Source: Alphaproteobacteria bacterium UBA7314
GTDB lineage: Bacteria > Pseudomonadota > Alphaproteobacteria > MPNO01 > UBA830
Direction: 5' to 3'
Assembly: GCA_002471575.1 (NCBI GenBank)
Contig: DKQG01000053.1
Coordinates: forward strand, 1-64,000
Length of the DNA: 64,000 bases
The notes beneath the pieces are model-generated. The model saw nothing but the letters and a program-made list of their open reading frames with translations. It ran no database searches and was not told where the DNA came from. Shown here piece after piece: positions 26,867-36,501 of the stretch (its first letter is position 1; each line of letters opens with the position of its first letter). The position numbers were made by a program, and so were the translations under genes.

Positions 26867-28258
26867 ATGGCTGGAAATGGACTTACGCAGGAAATCAATG
26901 CCCGCTGGACACGCGTTCGAGGGGTACTGCGCGCCGAGGTTGGTGACTCCGCATACAAGAGCTGGCTGAAGCCTCTCGGCTTGGTCGAATTTTCCGGCGG
27001 CGTTGTGCGCCTTTCCGTACCTACCCGATTTATGCGCGACTGGATCGCCAACCACTATGGCAACCGGATCACAGAGCTCTGGCGCGACGGGAATTCGCCA
27101 GTCACGGAGGTCGAGATTTTCGTCCTCTCTGATGCCGAAGATGCCCGGACGCAAACGCCGCCAAAGGCGCCGTCGGAAATCGCCGTCAGTGCAACTGTAG
27201 GCGCCCGCGTGTCGCCGGATCGTGTTGAAGGCGACGTCAGTGCGGCGCTCGACCAGCGCTTTAAGTTCGACAATTTTGTTGTTGGCAAACCGAACGAGCT
27301 TGCCTATGCGGCGGCGCGCCGTGTGGCGGATGCAGAAACTGCGACCTACAATCCGTTGTTCCTCTATGGCGGGGTCGGGTTGGGCAAGACCCATCTGATG
27401 CACGCGATAGCTTGGCATATCCGCGAACATCAGCCAGGGCGCAAAGTCGTCTACCTGTCGGCTGAGAAGTTTATGTACTACTTCATCCGTGCCCTGCGCT
27501 TCCAAGACACGATGGCGTTCAAGGAACGTTTCCGTTCGGTGGACGTGCTGATGATCGATGACGTGCAGTTCATCAACGGCAAGGAATCGACGCAGGAAGA
27601 ATTTTTTCACACTTTCAATGACCTGGTTGACAATAATCGCCAAGTTGTCGTATCCGCCGACAAGTCTCCGTCGGATCTTGAGGGCATGGAGGAACGGCTC
27701 CGGTCCCGGCTGGGCTGGGGGCTGGTCGCCGACATACATGCGACAACCTATGAACTCCGCCTCGGTATCCTTCAGTCCAAGAAGGACGAGATCGGTGCTG
27801 TAGTGCCGGACAAGGTTCTTGAATTCCTCGCTCACAAGATCACGTCCAGTGTCCGCGAGCTAGAGGGCGCGTTAAACCGGGTGGCGGCGCATGCCTCGCT
27901 GATCGGTCGCGAGATCACGCTGGAGACTTGTCAAGAAGTCCTGCACGATTTATTGCGCGCCAGCGACCGTCGGATTTCGATTGAGGAAATCCAAAAACGG
28001 GTCGCTGAACATTTTAATATTCGGCTTGCCGACATGCATTCGGCCCGACGGTCGCGGGCGGTGGCCCGACCGCGCCAGGTGGCGATGTATCTCGCGAAAC
28101 AGCTGACCTCCCGGTCGTTGCCTGAAATTGGGCGGAAATTCGGCGGCCGCGACCACACGACCGTGATGCATGCGGTTAAGAAGGTCGAGGAGCTGCGGAC
28201 GAGCGATACCACTTTCGCTGAAGACGTGGATCTGCTCCGGCGGATGCTGGAGGGCTGA
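26867..28258 (+). CDS. dnaA: Chromosomal replication initiator DnaA
   Basis: AAA+ ATPase that binds oriC and opens the duplex. The 463 residues show domain I (WTRVRGVLRAEVGDSAYKSW), a short linker, the Walker A GGVGLGKTHL (about 167), Walker B MIDDVQF, and the domain IV DNA-binding signature GGRDHTTVMHAVKKVEEL at the end. Start three bases after the rhodanese gene. It is followed by a 317-base gap and then dnaN. Confidence 0.98.
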   Translation: MAGNGLTQEINARWTRVRGVLRAEVGDSAYKSWLKPLGLVEFSGGVVRLSVPTRFMRDWIANHYGNRITELWRDGNSPVTEVEIFVLSDAEDARTQTPPKAPSEIAVSATVGARVSPDRVEGDVSAALDQRFKFDNFVVGKPNELAYAAARRVADAETATYNPLFLYGGVGLGKTHLMHAIAWHIREHQPGRKVVYLSAEKFMYYFIRALRFQDTMAFKERFRSVDVLMIDDVQFINGKESTQEEFFHTFNDLVDNNRQVVVSADKSPSDLEGMEERLRSRLGWGLVADIHATTYELRLGILQSKKDEIGAVVPDKVLEFLAHKITSSVRELEGALNRVAAHASLIGREITLETCQEVLHDLLRASDRRISIEEIQKRVAEHFNIRLADMHSARRSRAVARPRQVAMYLAKQLTSRSLPEIGRKFGGRDHTTVMHAVKKVEELRTSDTTFAEDVDLLRRMLEG

Positions 28259-28435
28259 TACACTACGCCAAGCGGCGGGGTCAGCTTCTCTGAAACGACC
28301 AGAATTCGGCAGCTTTAGGCCTTAGATCCGGTTATTGATTCGCCTGCTGTTTCTCCTTTGTCGGGCGGTTTTGTAAGCCTCTGATAATGTTGGCCTTTTG
28401 AGGCGAGTGCCGGGATGGTGATCCTGCGAGTTTTC

Positions 28436-28463
28436 TTGGGATTTCAAGGGCTTTTGGTATAAT
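28436..28463 (+). promoter_or_regulatory. Probable sigma-70 promoter for dnaN
   Basis: TTGGGA (28436-28441) and TATAAT (28458-28463) are spaced by 16 bases, 112 bases upstream of dnaN. The 317-base dnaA-dnaN gap contains no gene or clear DnaA-box cluster otherwise. Confidence 0.45.
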
Positions 28464-28575
28464 TTCGTTTGATTCTCAGGGTTTCCTGGGCATGTGCGGT
28501 TCACAGCCGCTACGGATAATGCGTCAGTAATAGCCACCTGATGGCCCCAACAAGCGCGAAAGCTGATTTTAAGCC

Positions 28576-29694
28576 ATGCAATTCACCATCGAACGCAGCA
28601 CTCTCCTGAGGTCTCTCACACACGTTCAGGGCGTCGTAGAGCGCCGGACGACCATTCCGATCCTGTCGAACGTGCTTCTGCAGGCAAATGGGGGGAAGTT
28701 TGGCCTGACGGCAACCGACATGGATCTCGCCATCATCGAGGGGGTGGCTGCCGATGTGTCACAGGATGGATCAACCACGGTGCCGGCGCACACGCTGTAC
28801 GACATCGTGCGCAAGCTGCCCGAGGGCTCGCAGGTGGAGGTCGGCGCTGGCGGTGAGCAGGGTCAGCTTGAAATCCGTTCTGGCCGCTCCAAGCTGAGTC
28901 TGACAACGCTGCCCAGCGAAGATTTTCCCGTAATGTCGGATGGCGACCTGCCGCACAGCTTTACCGTGCCGGCCCGTGTACTCCGACGTCTGATCGACCG
29001 CACCCGCTTTGCCATGTCGACCGAGGAAACGCGCTACTATCTCAACGGTTTGTATTTTCATGCCGCCGATTCTGACGGTGTCGAAGTGCTGCGCATCGTG
29101 GCAACCGACGGACATCGTCTGGCTCGCGTCGAAGTGCCGATTCCCGACGGGGCGGCGGGCATGCCAGGTGTTATCGTTCCGCGCAAGGCCGTGGGTGAAA
29201 TCTATAAGCTGATCGAAGAAGTCGAGGATGATATCGAAATCGCTCTATCGGAGACGAAAATCCGCTTTGCCTTCGGCGACGCAGTGCTGACATCGAAGCT
29301 TATCGACGGCACGTTCCCGGATTACGATCGGGTTATTCCTTTCGGCAATGACAAGACGCTAGAGGTAAAGCGCACCGAATTCGTCAAGGCCGTCGATCTG
29401 GTCTCCACGATTTCGACTGAGAAATCGCGGGCTATCAAGCTGGCGCTCGAGGACGGCAACCTCGTCCTCACCGCGACCAGCCCCGAAGCGGGCAGTGCCC
29501 GAGAAGAACTGGACGTAGACTATAACGACGATCCGCTGGAAATTGGGTTCAATTCCAAATACCTGCTGGATATCACCCAGCAGATCGAAGGCGATGACGC
29601 GAAATTCGTGCTTTCCGATGGCGCGTCGCCGACGCTGGTTCAAGACATGGGCGATACAAGCGCGCTCTATGTCCTGATGCCCATGCGGGTCTGA
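28576..29694 (+). CDS. dnaN: DNA polymerase III beta subunit (sliding clamp)
   Basis: Ring-shaped processivity clamp. The 372 residues form three repeated clamp domains; recognisable are VVERRTTIPILSNVLLQA at the N-terminus, the RFAMSTEETRYYLNGLYF segment in domain II and the C-terminal YVLMPMRV clamp-loader binding end. Start ATG at 28576. Gene order dnaA-dnaN-recF-gyrB is the ancestral bacterial arrangement. Confidence 0.98.
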   Translation: MQFTIERSTLLRSLTHVQGVVERRTTIPILSNVLLQANGGKFGLTATDMDLAIIEGVAADVSQDGSTTVPAHTLYDIVRKLPEGSQVEVGAGGEQGQLEIRSGRSKLSLTTLPSEDFPVMSDGDLPHSFTVPARVLRRLIDRTRFAMSTEETRYYLNGLYFHAADSDGVEVLRIVATDGHRLARVEVPIPDGAAGMPGVIVPRKAVGEIYKLIEEVEDDIEIALSETKIRFAFGDAVLTSKLIDGTFPDYDRVIPFGNDKTLEVKRTEFVKAVDLVSTISTEKSRAIKLALEDGNLVLTATSPEAGSAREELDVDYNDDPLEIGFNSKYLLDITQQIEGDDAKFVLSDGASPTLVQDMGDTSALYVLMPMRV

Positions 29695-29710
29695 CGCATC
29701 GGTTCAGCTT

Positions 29711-30919
29711 TTGCAGAATGCCCTGGTAAATTTTCCCGACGAAACCGCTTCTCAGGAACGCTGCGCGGTCGTTAGGCTGGCGCTGACCGATTTCCGGTGC
29801 TACGCGCACCTGCGTCTGGATGCCGATGCACGCCCGGCGGTGCTCACCGGCGCGAACGGTGCCGGCAAGACCAATCTGCTGGAAGCGATATCGTTCCTCG
29901 CGCCCGGGCGTGGCCTGCGCCGTGCACGGATGCAGGATGTGACCCGAAGCGACGCACCGGTCGACGAGTCCCCTGGTGCGTTACGCTGGGGAGTGGCATC
30001 TACGTTGGAAGCAGCCGGTGGAGCCGTTGAGGTCGGCACTGGGTTCGCAAGCGTCGGGGACGGGGACGACGGCGGCCGCCGGGTCGTCCGGATCAACGGT
30101 ATGAATACCCGCAGCCAGTCGGCCCTGAGCGAGATACTGGCAGTGGTCTGGCTGGTGCCAGATATGGATCGCCTTTTTATGGATAGTGCAGGACGACGAC
30201 GACGGTTTCTTGACCGCTTGGTGGCGGGCTTTGATCCGGCGCATACGACGCGTCTAAACGAATACGAACAGGCCATGCGGGAACGTACACGGCTGCTGCG
30301 TGACGATCGCGCTGGCTTCCGGGCCGCGGACGCTGGGTGGATTGCCGCACTGGAACAACGTATGGCGGAAAGCGGCATCGCGGTGGCGGCGGCGCGGCGC
30401 GATTTCGTCAACCGTCTTGGTGCCGCCTGCAAGCTTACCGCCGGGCCGTTTCCGGCGGCCGGTATAACGCTGGTCGGCGACGCGGAAGGCTGGCTCGACC
30501 ATGGGGCAGCGCTTGAGGCCGAAGATCGTTTCCGTGCGGCGCTTGCGGACTCACGCACCGCCGATCGCGAAATTGGCCGCGCGCTGACCGGGCCGCATCG
30601 TTCAGATATTCAGGTGGTCCACCTTGCTAAGAACTGTCCCGCTGCCGTTTGTTCGACAGGTGAGCAAAAAGCGCTGCTCATCAGCATCGTGTTGGCGCAT
30701 GCCCGGCTGGTCGCCCTCGACCGAGGTGCTTCACCGCTACTGCTGATGGATGAGATCGTCGCGCATCTCGACGCGGAACGCCGCGCTGCACTGTTTGACG
30801 AAATCTGCGCTATCGGCGCACAGGCCTGGATGACTGGTACCGATCAGGAACTATTCGAGCAATTCGGCGACCGGGCCCAGTATTTCCGTGTCGATAACGC
30901 CAACGTGCAAACAGTTTGA
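29711..30919 (+). CDS. recF: DNA replication and repair protein RecF
   Basis: SMC-like ATPase that helps load RecA at gaps. The 402 residues contain Walker A LTGANGAGKTNLLEAIS (about 45), the signature STGEQKALLISIVLAHA and Walker B LLLMDEIVAHLDAERRAAL. No in-frame ATG or GTG precedes the conserved region; the TTG at 29711 is used, with CTG at 29723 as an alternative. It ends seven bases before gyrB. Confidence 0.94.
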   Translation: MQNALVNFPDETASQERCAVVRLALTDFRCYAHLRLDADARPAVLTGANGAGKTNLLEAISFLAPGRGLRRARMQDVTRSDAPVDESPGALRWGVASTLEAAGGAVEVGTGFASVGDGDDGGRRVVRINGMNTRSQSALSEILAVVWLVPDMDRLFMDSAGRRRRFLDRLVAGFDPAHTTRLNEYEQAMRERTRLLRDDRAGFRAADAGWIAALEQRMAESGIAVAAARRDFVNRLGAACKLTAGPFPAAGITLVGDAEGWLDHGAALEAEDRFRAALADSRTADREIGRALTGPHRSDIQVVHLAKNCPAAVCSTGEQKALLISIVLAHARLVALDRGASPLLLMDEIVAHLDAERRAALFDEICAIGAQAWMTGTDQELFEQFGDRAQYFRVDNANVQTV

Positions 30920-30926
30920 GGATCGA

Positions 30927-33386
30927 ATGACGTCACCCGAAGATACGCCACCCCCTGAAAACAGCGATGCTGATAGTGAAGGCGCCGAATACGGCGCCGA
31001 TTCTATTCAGGTTTTGCGCGGACTGGAAGCGGTTCGAAAACGGCCGGGCATGTATATCGGCGACACCGACGACGGTTCCGGGCTGCACCACATGGTGTAC
31101 GAGGTCGTCGACAACGCCATCGACGAGGCGCTGGCCGGGTACTGTTCCGAGGTGACGGTGACGCTCAATGGTGACGGATCCGCAACAATCACTGACGACG
31201 GCCGGGGCATCCCGGTGGAAATCCACGAAGAGGAGGGCGTCTCGGCGGCCGAGGTCATCATGACCCAGTTGCACGCTGGCGGAAAATTCGACCAGAACTC
31301 ATACAAGGTCTCGGGCGGTCTGCACGGGGTCGGCGTGTCTGTGGTAAACGCGCTGTCGGAATGGCTGAAACTACGTATCTGGCGTGATGGCAAGGAACAC
31401 GTGATGCGTTTCAGCCACGGCGAGTCAGACGGCCCGCTTGAGGTCGTCGGCGACGCCAATGGCAAAAAAGGCACTGCGGTGACCTTTATGCCGTCGGCCG
31501 AAACATTCACGATGACCGAATTCAACCTGTCGACCCTTGAACACAGATTGCGCGAACTGGCTTTCCTGAACTCGGGGGTCAGGCTGGTGCTGACCGATGC
31601 CCGAGGCGTCGAACCCACGACGGTCGTGCTGGAATACGAAGGCGGGATCGAGGCATTCGTTCAGCACCTTGACCGTGGCAAGACCCCGTTGATCGAATCC
31701 CCCATCGTTATCGCTGGTGAACAGGACGGCGTCAGTGTCGACATGGCGCTGGAATGGGCGGACAGCTACCATGAAACCACACTTTGCTTCACAAACACGA
31801 TCCCGCAATCCGACGGCGGGACGCATCTTGCAGGTTTCCGCGCCGCGCTGACGCGCACCGTGAACGGTTACGCCAATGAAAGCGGACTCGCTAAGAAGGC
31901 GAAGGTGTCGCTATCGGGCGACGATGCCCGCGAGGGGTTGACCTGCGTGGTTTCGGTGAAGGTGCCTGATCCCAAGTTTTCGTCCCAGACAAAAGACAAG
32001 CTGGTGTCGTCCGAGGTGCGCCCGATCGTCGAGAGCATCGCGGCGGAAAAAATCGGACAATGGTTCGAAGAACATCCCAACGATGCCAAGCGGGTCGTCG
32101 GCAAGGTGATCGAGGCTGCCATAGCGCGTGATGCCGCGCGTAAAGCCCGTGACCTGACCCGACGTAAAGGGGCGCTTGATATTTCGTCTTTGCCCGGCAA
32201 GCTGGCCGACTGTCAGGAAAGGGATCCTGCCAATTCCGAACTTTTTATCGTCGAGGGCGACTCCGCGGGTGGTTCCGCGAAACAGGCGCGCAACCGGAAA
32301 AACCAGGCGGTGCTGCCGCTACGTGGAAAAATCCTGAACGTTGAACGCGCACGGTTCGACAAGGTCCTATCGTCTGCCGAGCTTGGCACGCTGATAACTG
32401 CTCTAGGGGCGGGTATCGGGGCCGAAGAATTCGATATTGAAAAAGCCCGGTATCACAAGATCATCATCATGACGGACGCCGATGTCGACGGCAGCCACAT
32501 CCGGACGCTGTTGCTCACCTTCTTTTATCGGCAGATGCCGGAAATCATCGAGCGAGGTTATTTGTACATTGCGCAACCGCCGCTTTATCGGGCCAAGAAG
32601 GGCGACAGCGAAACGTATCTGAAAGACGACCCGGAGATGGAGGAATACCTGATCCGCGCCGGGTTGCGGGAAGCGGTGCTGACGGTCAGCGACGGGGCTC
32701 AGATCGCTGGCGACGACCTTTACGACCGGGTCAAGCAGGCACAGCGCGCGAAGCAACTGCTACAGCCGATGTCATCCAAGCTTACCAATGCCGAGGTGGC
32801 CGAACAGGCGGCAGTGCTGGGCGCGTTCAACCAGGTCCTTCTCGACTCTGAAGAACAGTCGCAACTGGTCGCTGACGCCCTGGCACGGCGGCTGGATGGG
32901 CTGGCCGAGCCTGCGGATCGTGGCTGGACGGCGGAGATGATGGATGGCGGCGGTATCGCGTTTCTGAGGACCCGGCGGGGTGTCACTGAACGCCAGGTTA
33001 TCGACGGTGCGTTGCTGCGGTCGAGCGAGGCCCGCCGTTTGGACGAGATGGCGTCCGATTTTCAGCTTCTCTATGCCCGTCCCGCTACGCTGACCGCGCG
33101 GGATTTCGAACGGCGCATCACGGGACCGGCCGAACTTTTCGACGCCGTGCTCGGGCTCGGCCGGAGAGGTATCAGCGTTCAGCGATATAAGGGGCTGGGC
33201 GAGATGAACCCCGAACAGCTATGGGAAACTACCCTCGATCCTAATGTACGGACGTTGCTGAAAGTACGCATCGAGCATGGCGACCGTGCGGAGGACGTGT
33301 TCTCCACGCTTATGGGCGACGTAGTAGAACCGCGCCGCGATTTCATCCAAGACAACGCACTGAAAGTCGTCAATCTCGACGTTTGA
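30927..33386 (+). CDS. gyrB: DNA gyrase subunit B
   Basis: ATPase subunit of type II topoisomerase that introduces negative supercoils. The 819 residues show the GHKL ATPase domain (GLEAVRKRPGMYIGD, VVDNAIDEALAGY, GGLHGVGVSVVNALS), the TOPRIM domain (EGDSAGGSAKQARNRKNQAV, MTDADVDGSHIRTLLLTFF) and the C-terminal YKGLGEMNPEQLWETTLDP. The ATG at 30927 starts seven bases after recF; the open frame upstream lies within recF. It abuts the opposing GNAT gene with no gap. Confidence 0.98.
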   Translation: MTSPEDTPPPENSDADSEGAEYGADSIQVLRGLEAVRKRPGMYIGDTDDGSGLHHMVYEVVDNAIDEALAGYCSEVTVTLNGDGSATITDDGRGIPVEIHEEEGVSAAEVIMTQLHAGGKFDQNSYKVSGGLHGVGVSVVNALSEWLKLRIWRDGKEHVMRFSHGESDGPLEVVGDANGKKGTAVTFMPSAETFTMTEFNLSTLEHRLRELAFLNSGVRLVLTDARGVEPTTVVLEYEGGIEAFVQHLDRGKTPLIESPIVIAGEQDGVSVDMALEWADSYHETTLCFTNTIPQSDGGTHLAGFRAALTRTVNGYANESGLAKKAKVSLSGDDAREGLTCVVSVKVPDPKFSSQTKDKLVSSEVRPIVESIAAEKIGQWFEEHPNDAKRVVGKVIEAAIARDAARKARDLTRRKGALDISSLPGKLADCQERDPANSELFIVEGDSAGGSAKQARNRKNQAVLPLRGKILNVERARFDKVLSSAELGTLITALGAGIGAEEFDIEKARYHKIIIMTDADVDGSHIRTLLLTFFYRQMPEIIERGYLYIAQPPLYRAKKGDSETYLKDDPEMEEYLIRAGLREAVLTVSDGAQIAGDDLYDRVKQAQRAKQLLQPMSSKLTNAEVAEQAAVLGAFNQVLLDSEEQSQLVADALARRLDGLAEPADRGWTAEMMDGGGIAFLRTRRGVTERQVIDGALLRSSEARRLDEMASDFQLLYARPATLTARDFERRITGPAELFDAVLGLGRRGISVQRYKGLGEMNPEQLWETTLDPNVRTLLKVRIEHGDRAEDVFSTLMGDVVEPRRDFIQDNALKVVNLDV

Positions 33387-33911
33387 TTACTGAGAGTTGC
33401 CCGCGATCCGGTCAAAACTGGCGCCGAATGCGGCGCATACCAGCACATCTCTAAGTTCGGGTGCGATATGACGATAGAACCGCCGCGCGGCCTTGTTGCG
33501 TTTGAGCACCGACCAGAATATCCAGCGCCCGCCGGCATCTCGGCTATGGCGCGCGACCCCGGTGACCAGGGCGGTTCCAACGCCATTGCGCCGATAGCAT
33601 TCGTCGACGTAGAGATCGGCCAAGTATACGCCCCGGGTTGCGCTGTCGGTATCGTAACCCCAGTAGTAGACGGCGTATCCTGCGGGGACGTTACCCTTCG
33701 TCGCCACCATGGTGTCAAAGGCGGGGATATCGCCGAAACCGTCTCGCAGAAACGCCTCCGCCGAAAACCGCGATATGCGGTCGCCGTCCGAGACGCTGAG
33801 CGCGCGCGCCATTGCGGCAATGTCGTCGGCGTCTTCGCGCCGCGCCGGGCGAATTTCAATGGCTGTTGTTGTCTCTTCCATGCGCGATTGCAGATGCCTT
33901 GTTGTCGCCAT
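33387..33911 (-). CDS. GNAT-family N-acetyltransferase
   Basis: A 174-residue acetyl-CoA-dependent acetyltransferase with the GNAT core YLADLYVDECYRRNGVGTAL (strand 4 and the pyrophosphate-binding loop) and KRNKAARRFYRHI near the C-terminus. The pattern around GYAVYYWGYDTDSATRGVYL resembles diamine/thialysine acetyltransferases (SSAT-like), so a polyamine or amino acid is a possible substrate, not proven. Alternative start at 33881. Convergent with gyrB: their stops are adjacent. Confidence 0.85.
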   Translation of the reverse strand: MATTRHLQSRMEETTTAIEIRPARREDADDIAAMARALSVSDGDRISRFSAEAFLRDGFGDIPAFDTMVATKGNVPAGYAVYYWGYDTDSATRGVYLADLYVDECYRRNGVGTALVTGVARHSRDAGGRWIFWSVLKRNKAARRFYRHIAPELRDVLVCAAFGASFDRIAGNSQ

Positions 33912-33959
33912 AATGATGAAGTCGATTGATGCGGCTTCTAATCTACTACATATAACTCT

Positions 33960-35996
33960 ATGGCCGAGGGAAAACGCACTACGCCGAAAAAGCTCCGCAA
34001 AGGGGCTAGTAAAGCACCGCCGGGCAGGAAATCGGCAAAGCCGCGTATGTCGGTTACGAAATCATCCGGCAGCGAATCCATGGCGACGGGTGAGTCTTCC
34101 GGCCTAGGGCGGTTGACGTTACGTCTGTTCAAATGGTCGCTGATCTGCACTATTTGGGGCGGTGTGGCACTGGGCGGCCTTGTCGCTTGGTATGCTTGGG
34201 ATCTACCCGATATCTCTAACTTGGAGACGCCCACACGCCGTACCAGTATCACTCTAACCGACTCCGGGGGGCGGGAGATAGCAACATACGGCGATCTTTA
34301 TGGAGAAGCCCTGCGCCTCGCCGACGTACCGCCATACCTAGTACAGGCGATCGTGGCGACCGAGGATCGGCGGTTCTTCGATCATGGCGGGTTCGATCCC
34401 CTGGCTCTGGCGCGCGCGGTGGTCGCCAACGTTCGGGCCGGCCGGGTAAGGCAGGGCGGCAGTACGCTGACGCAGCAACTGGCCAAGAACATCTTCCTTA
34501 AACCGGACCGGACATTGCGGCGGAAAGTTCAGGAGCTGTTACTGGCCTTCTGGCTGGAAGCGAATTTCTCTAAGGAACAGATCTTCACGCTTTATATAAA
34601 TCGGGTCTATCTCGGGTCCGGCGCCTATGGTGTAGATGCTGCTGCCCGCCGATATTTCGGGAAATCGGTAAAATCCATAACCTTGCATGAAGCGGCGGTT
34701 ATTGCCGGATTGCTGAAAGCACCGTCACGCTATTCGCCCTTGCGCAGCCGCACGGCAGCGGAGAAACGTGCTCGGATCGTTCTGAAGACCATGGTTGCTG
34801 CGAAGTTCTTGGACGACAGAACCGCCCAGAAGATCGGTTCCCAACGGCTGCGCGTTGTCGGTCGTTCCGGGCATCGCCGGACAGCGCGCTATTTTACTGA
34901 CTGGGCGCTGGACCGGGTGAGCGGCTTTGTTGGCCGAGTGGAGAGTGACCTAATCGTCCGCACCACCATGGATGCTCGGCTTCAGACTCTGGCAGAATCG
35001 CGGTTGCGCGCGGTGTTGAAACGCGATGGGGCAAAACGAAACATCCGCCAGGCGGCGCTGGTATCAATGTCGCCGACCGGTGCGGTTCGTGCACTTGTCG
35101 GGGGGCGTGACTACGCGTCCAGCCAGTACAACCGGGCTTTTCAGGCCCGGCGGCAGCCGGGATCGGCGTTCAAACTGTTTGTTTATCTCGCGGCACTTGA
35201 AAACGGCATGCACCCACAGGATCAGTTGATCGACGGGCCTTTGAAAATTGGCAAATGGCAACCGCGGAACTACGGCGGCGGCTACGATGGCGCCGTTACG
35301 CTGAAAGATGCCATGGCGCGGTCGATCAACACCGTTGCTGTGCAAGTGTCCGAACGGATCGGTCGCCAGAGGGTGATAGACACCGCTCGGCGCCTCGGAA
35401 TCACGTCGCCTCTCAGGTCCCATCCCAGCCTGGCGCTAGGTGCCAGTGAAGTATCGCTCGTCGAACTGACTTCTGCTTATGGTGTCATCGCCAATGGCGG
35501 GGTCGCTGTGTGGCCACATGCAATCACGGAGATACGGACGCGGAATGGTAAGATTCTCTATCACCGCCGCGAAGGTGCGACAACTCAGGTGGTCGACCCC
35601 CAAGCGGTCCGAGGCGTAAACGATATGTTGCGCGCGGTAGTGGCCGGCGGCACCGGTCGGGGTGCCAATCCCGGCCGTCCGGCGGCGGGAAAAACCGGCA
35701 CCAGCCAGGATTTCCGTGACGCCTGGTTCATTGGCTATACCGGCGATCTGGTCACAGGTGTGTGGATGGGCAACGACGATAGCTCGCCTATGAAACGCGT
35801 TACCGGCGGTGGATACCCTGCTCAACTGTGGCGCGCCTATACGCGCGCGGCGTTGCAGGGCCGGCTGGTAAAACCGTTGCCGCCGCCGCCTTCTGCCGCG
35901 ATGTCTTCAGAGTCGGCGTCGTCTTTCTTAAACTGGCTAAAACGAAATGTCGAAACGTCCGCGGAAGATTCCGAGGATCCGATTAACAGTGAATAG
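33960..35996 (+). CDS. Class A penicillin-binding protein (PBP1A family)
   Basis: Bifunctional peptidoglycan synthase at the inner membrane, 678 residues. A basic 55-residue cytoplasmic tail precedes one transmembrane helix (about 58-80). The glycosyltransferase domain has ATEDRRFFDHGGFDP and GGSTLTQQLAKNIFL; the transpeptidase has PGSAFK (Ser-x-x-Lys), SIN and KTGTSQDFRDAWFIGY. The C-terminus is short and Pro/Ser-rich. It stands alone, divergent from the GNAT gene. Confidence 0.95.
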   Translation: MAEGKRTTPKKLRKGASKAPPGRKSAKPRMSVTKSSGSESMATGESSGLGRLTLRLFKWSLICTIWGGVALGGLVAWYAWDLPDISNLETPTRRTSITLTDSGGREIATYGDLYGEALRLADVPPYLVQAIVATEDRRFFDHGGFDPLALARAVVANVRAGRVRQGGSTLTQQLAKNIFLKPDRTLRRKVQELLLAFWLEANFSKEQIFTLYINRVYLGSGAYGVDAAARRYFGKSVKSITLHEAAVIAGLLKAPSRYSPLRSRTAAEKRARIVLKTMVAAKFLDDRTAQKIGSQRLRVVGRSGHRRTARYFTDWALDRVSGFVGRVESDLIVRTTMDARLQTLAESRLRAVLKRDGAKRNIRQAALVSMSPTGAVRALVGGRDYASSQYNRAFQARRQPGSAFKLFVYLAALENGMHPQDQLIDGPLKIGKWQPRNYGGGYDGAVTLKDAMARSINTVAVQVSERIGRQRVIDTARRLGITSPLRSHPSLALGASEVSLVELTSAYGVIANGGVAVWPHAITEIRTRNGKILYHRREGATTQVVDPQAVRGVNDMLRAVVAGGTGRGANPGRPAAGKTGTSQDFRDAWFIGYTGDLVTGVWMGNDDSSPMKRVTGGGYPAQLWRAYTRAALQGRLVKPLPPPPSAAMSSESASSFLNWLKRNVETSAEDSEDPINSE

Positions 35997-36017
35997 ATCG
36001 TTTCCCGCTCAAACGGC

Positions 36018-36434
36018 TTAATCCCGCCTTACCGCCTTCGGCCTCCGAAGAACCAGCTGGTAAAATAGAAACAGCATCACTGGCCCTATCCAGAACACCG
36101 TCCAGGCCAGCGGCATGACCGTCCCGTTTAAGAAACCCGCGGCGACAGCTCCCAGAATCGCGGCGAAGGACATTTGCAGATAGCTCAGCATCGACGCTGC
36201 GGCGCCTGCCATCTTGGGGTATGGCGTGATACTGCCAACCCGGCCGTTGGGAAAGACAAACACCTGACCGGCGGCAAAGCCGACCATGAAAACGCTCAGG
36301 ATCAACTGAGCGCCGCTGAAAGTTGCTTGGAGTCCCGATGCTACCGACGGGAGAGACGGCACCATGATGTTATTAGTAAAGGGCCCCAACATGACCAGGG
36401 CAGAAATCAGGGCGATTAAGACGTTGCGCGACAT
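36018..36434 (-). pseudogene. Bcr/CflA-type MFS transporter with large internal deletion
   Basis: The 138-residue frame starts like a drug-resistance MFS protein (MSRNVLIALISALVMLGPFT, PSLPSV, LSVFMVGFAAGQV) through two membrane helices. It then jumps within GQVFVFPNGRVG to the family's C-terminal part (PYPKMAGAAASMLSYLQM, final helices, RRPKAVRRD). About 230-250 central residues that should form most of the 12-helix channel are absent, yet the frame is kept. Transport function must be lost unless a short four-helix protein has acquired a new role. The frame also opens at 36494 upstream. Confidence 0.8.
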
Positions 36435-36501
36435 TGCGCCATCATGCCTTGCCTTGCCGTGCCGCGCTTTCCTATCCGCCCTCGAAAGTTTCATTCATTT
36501 T

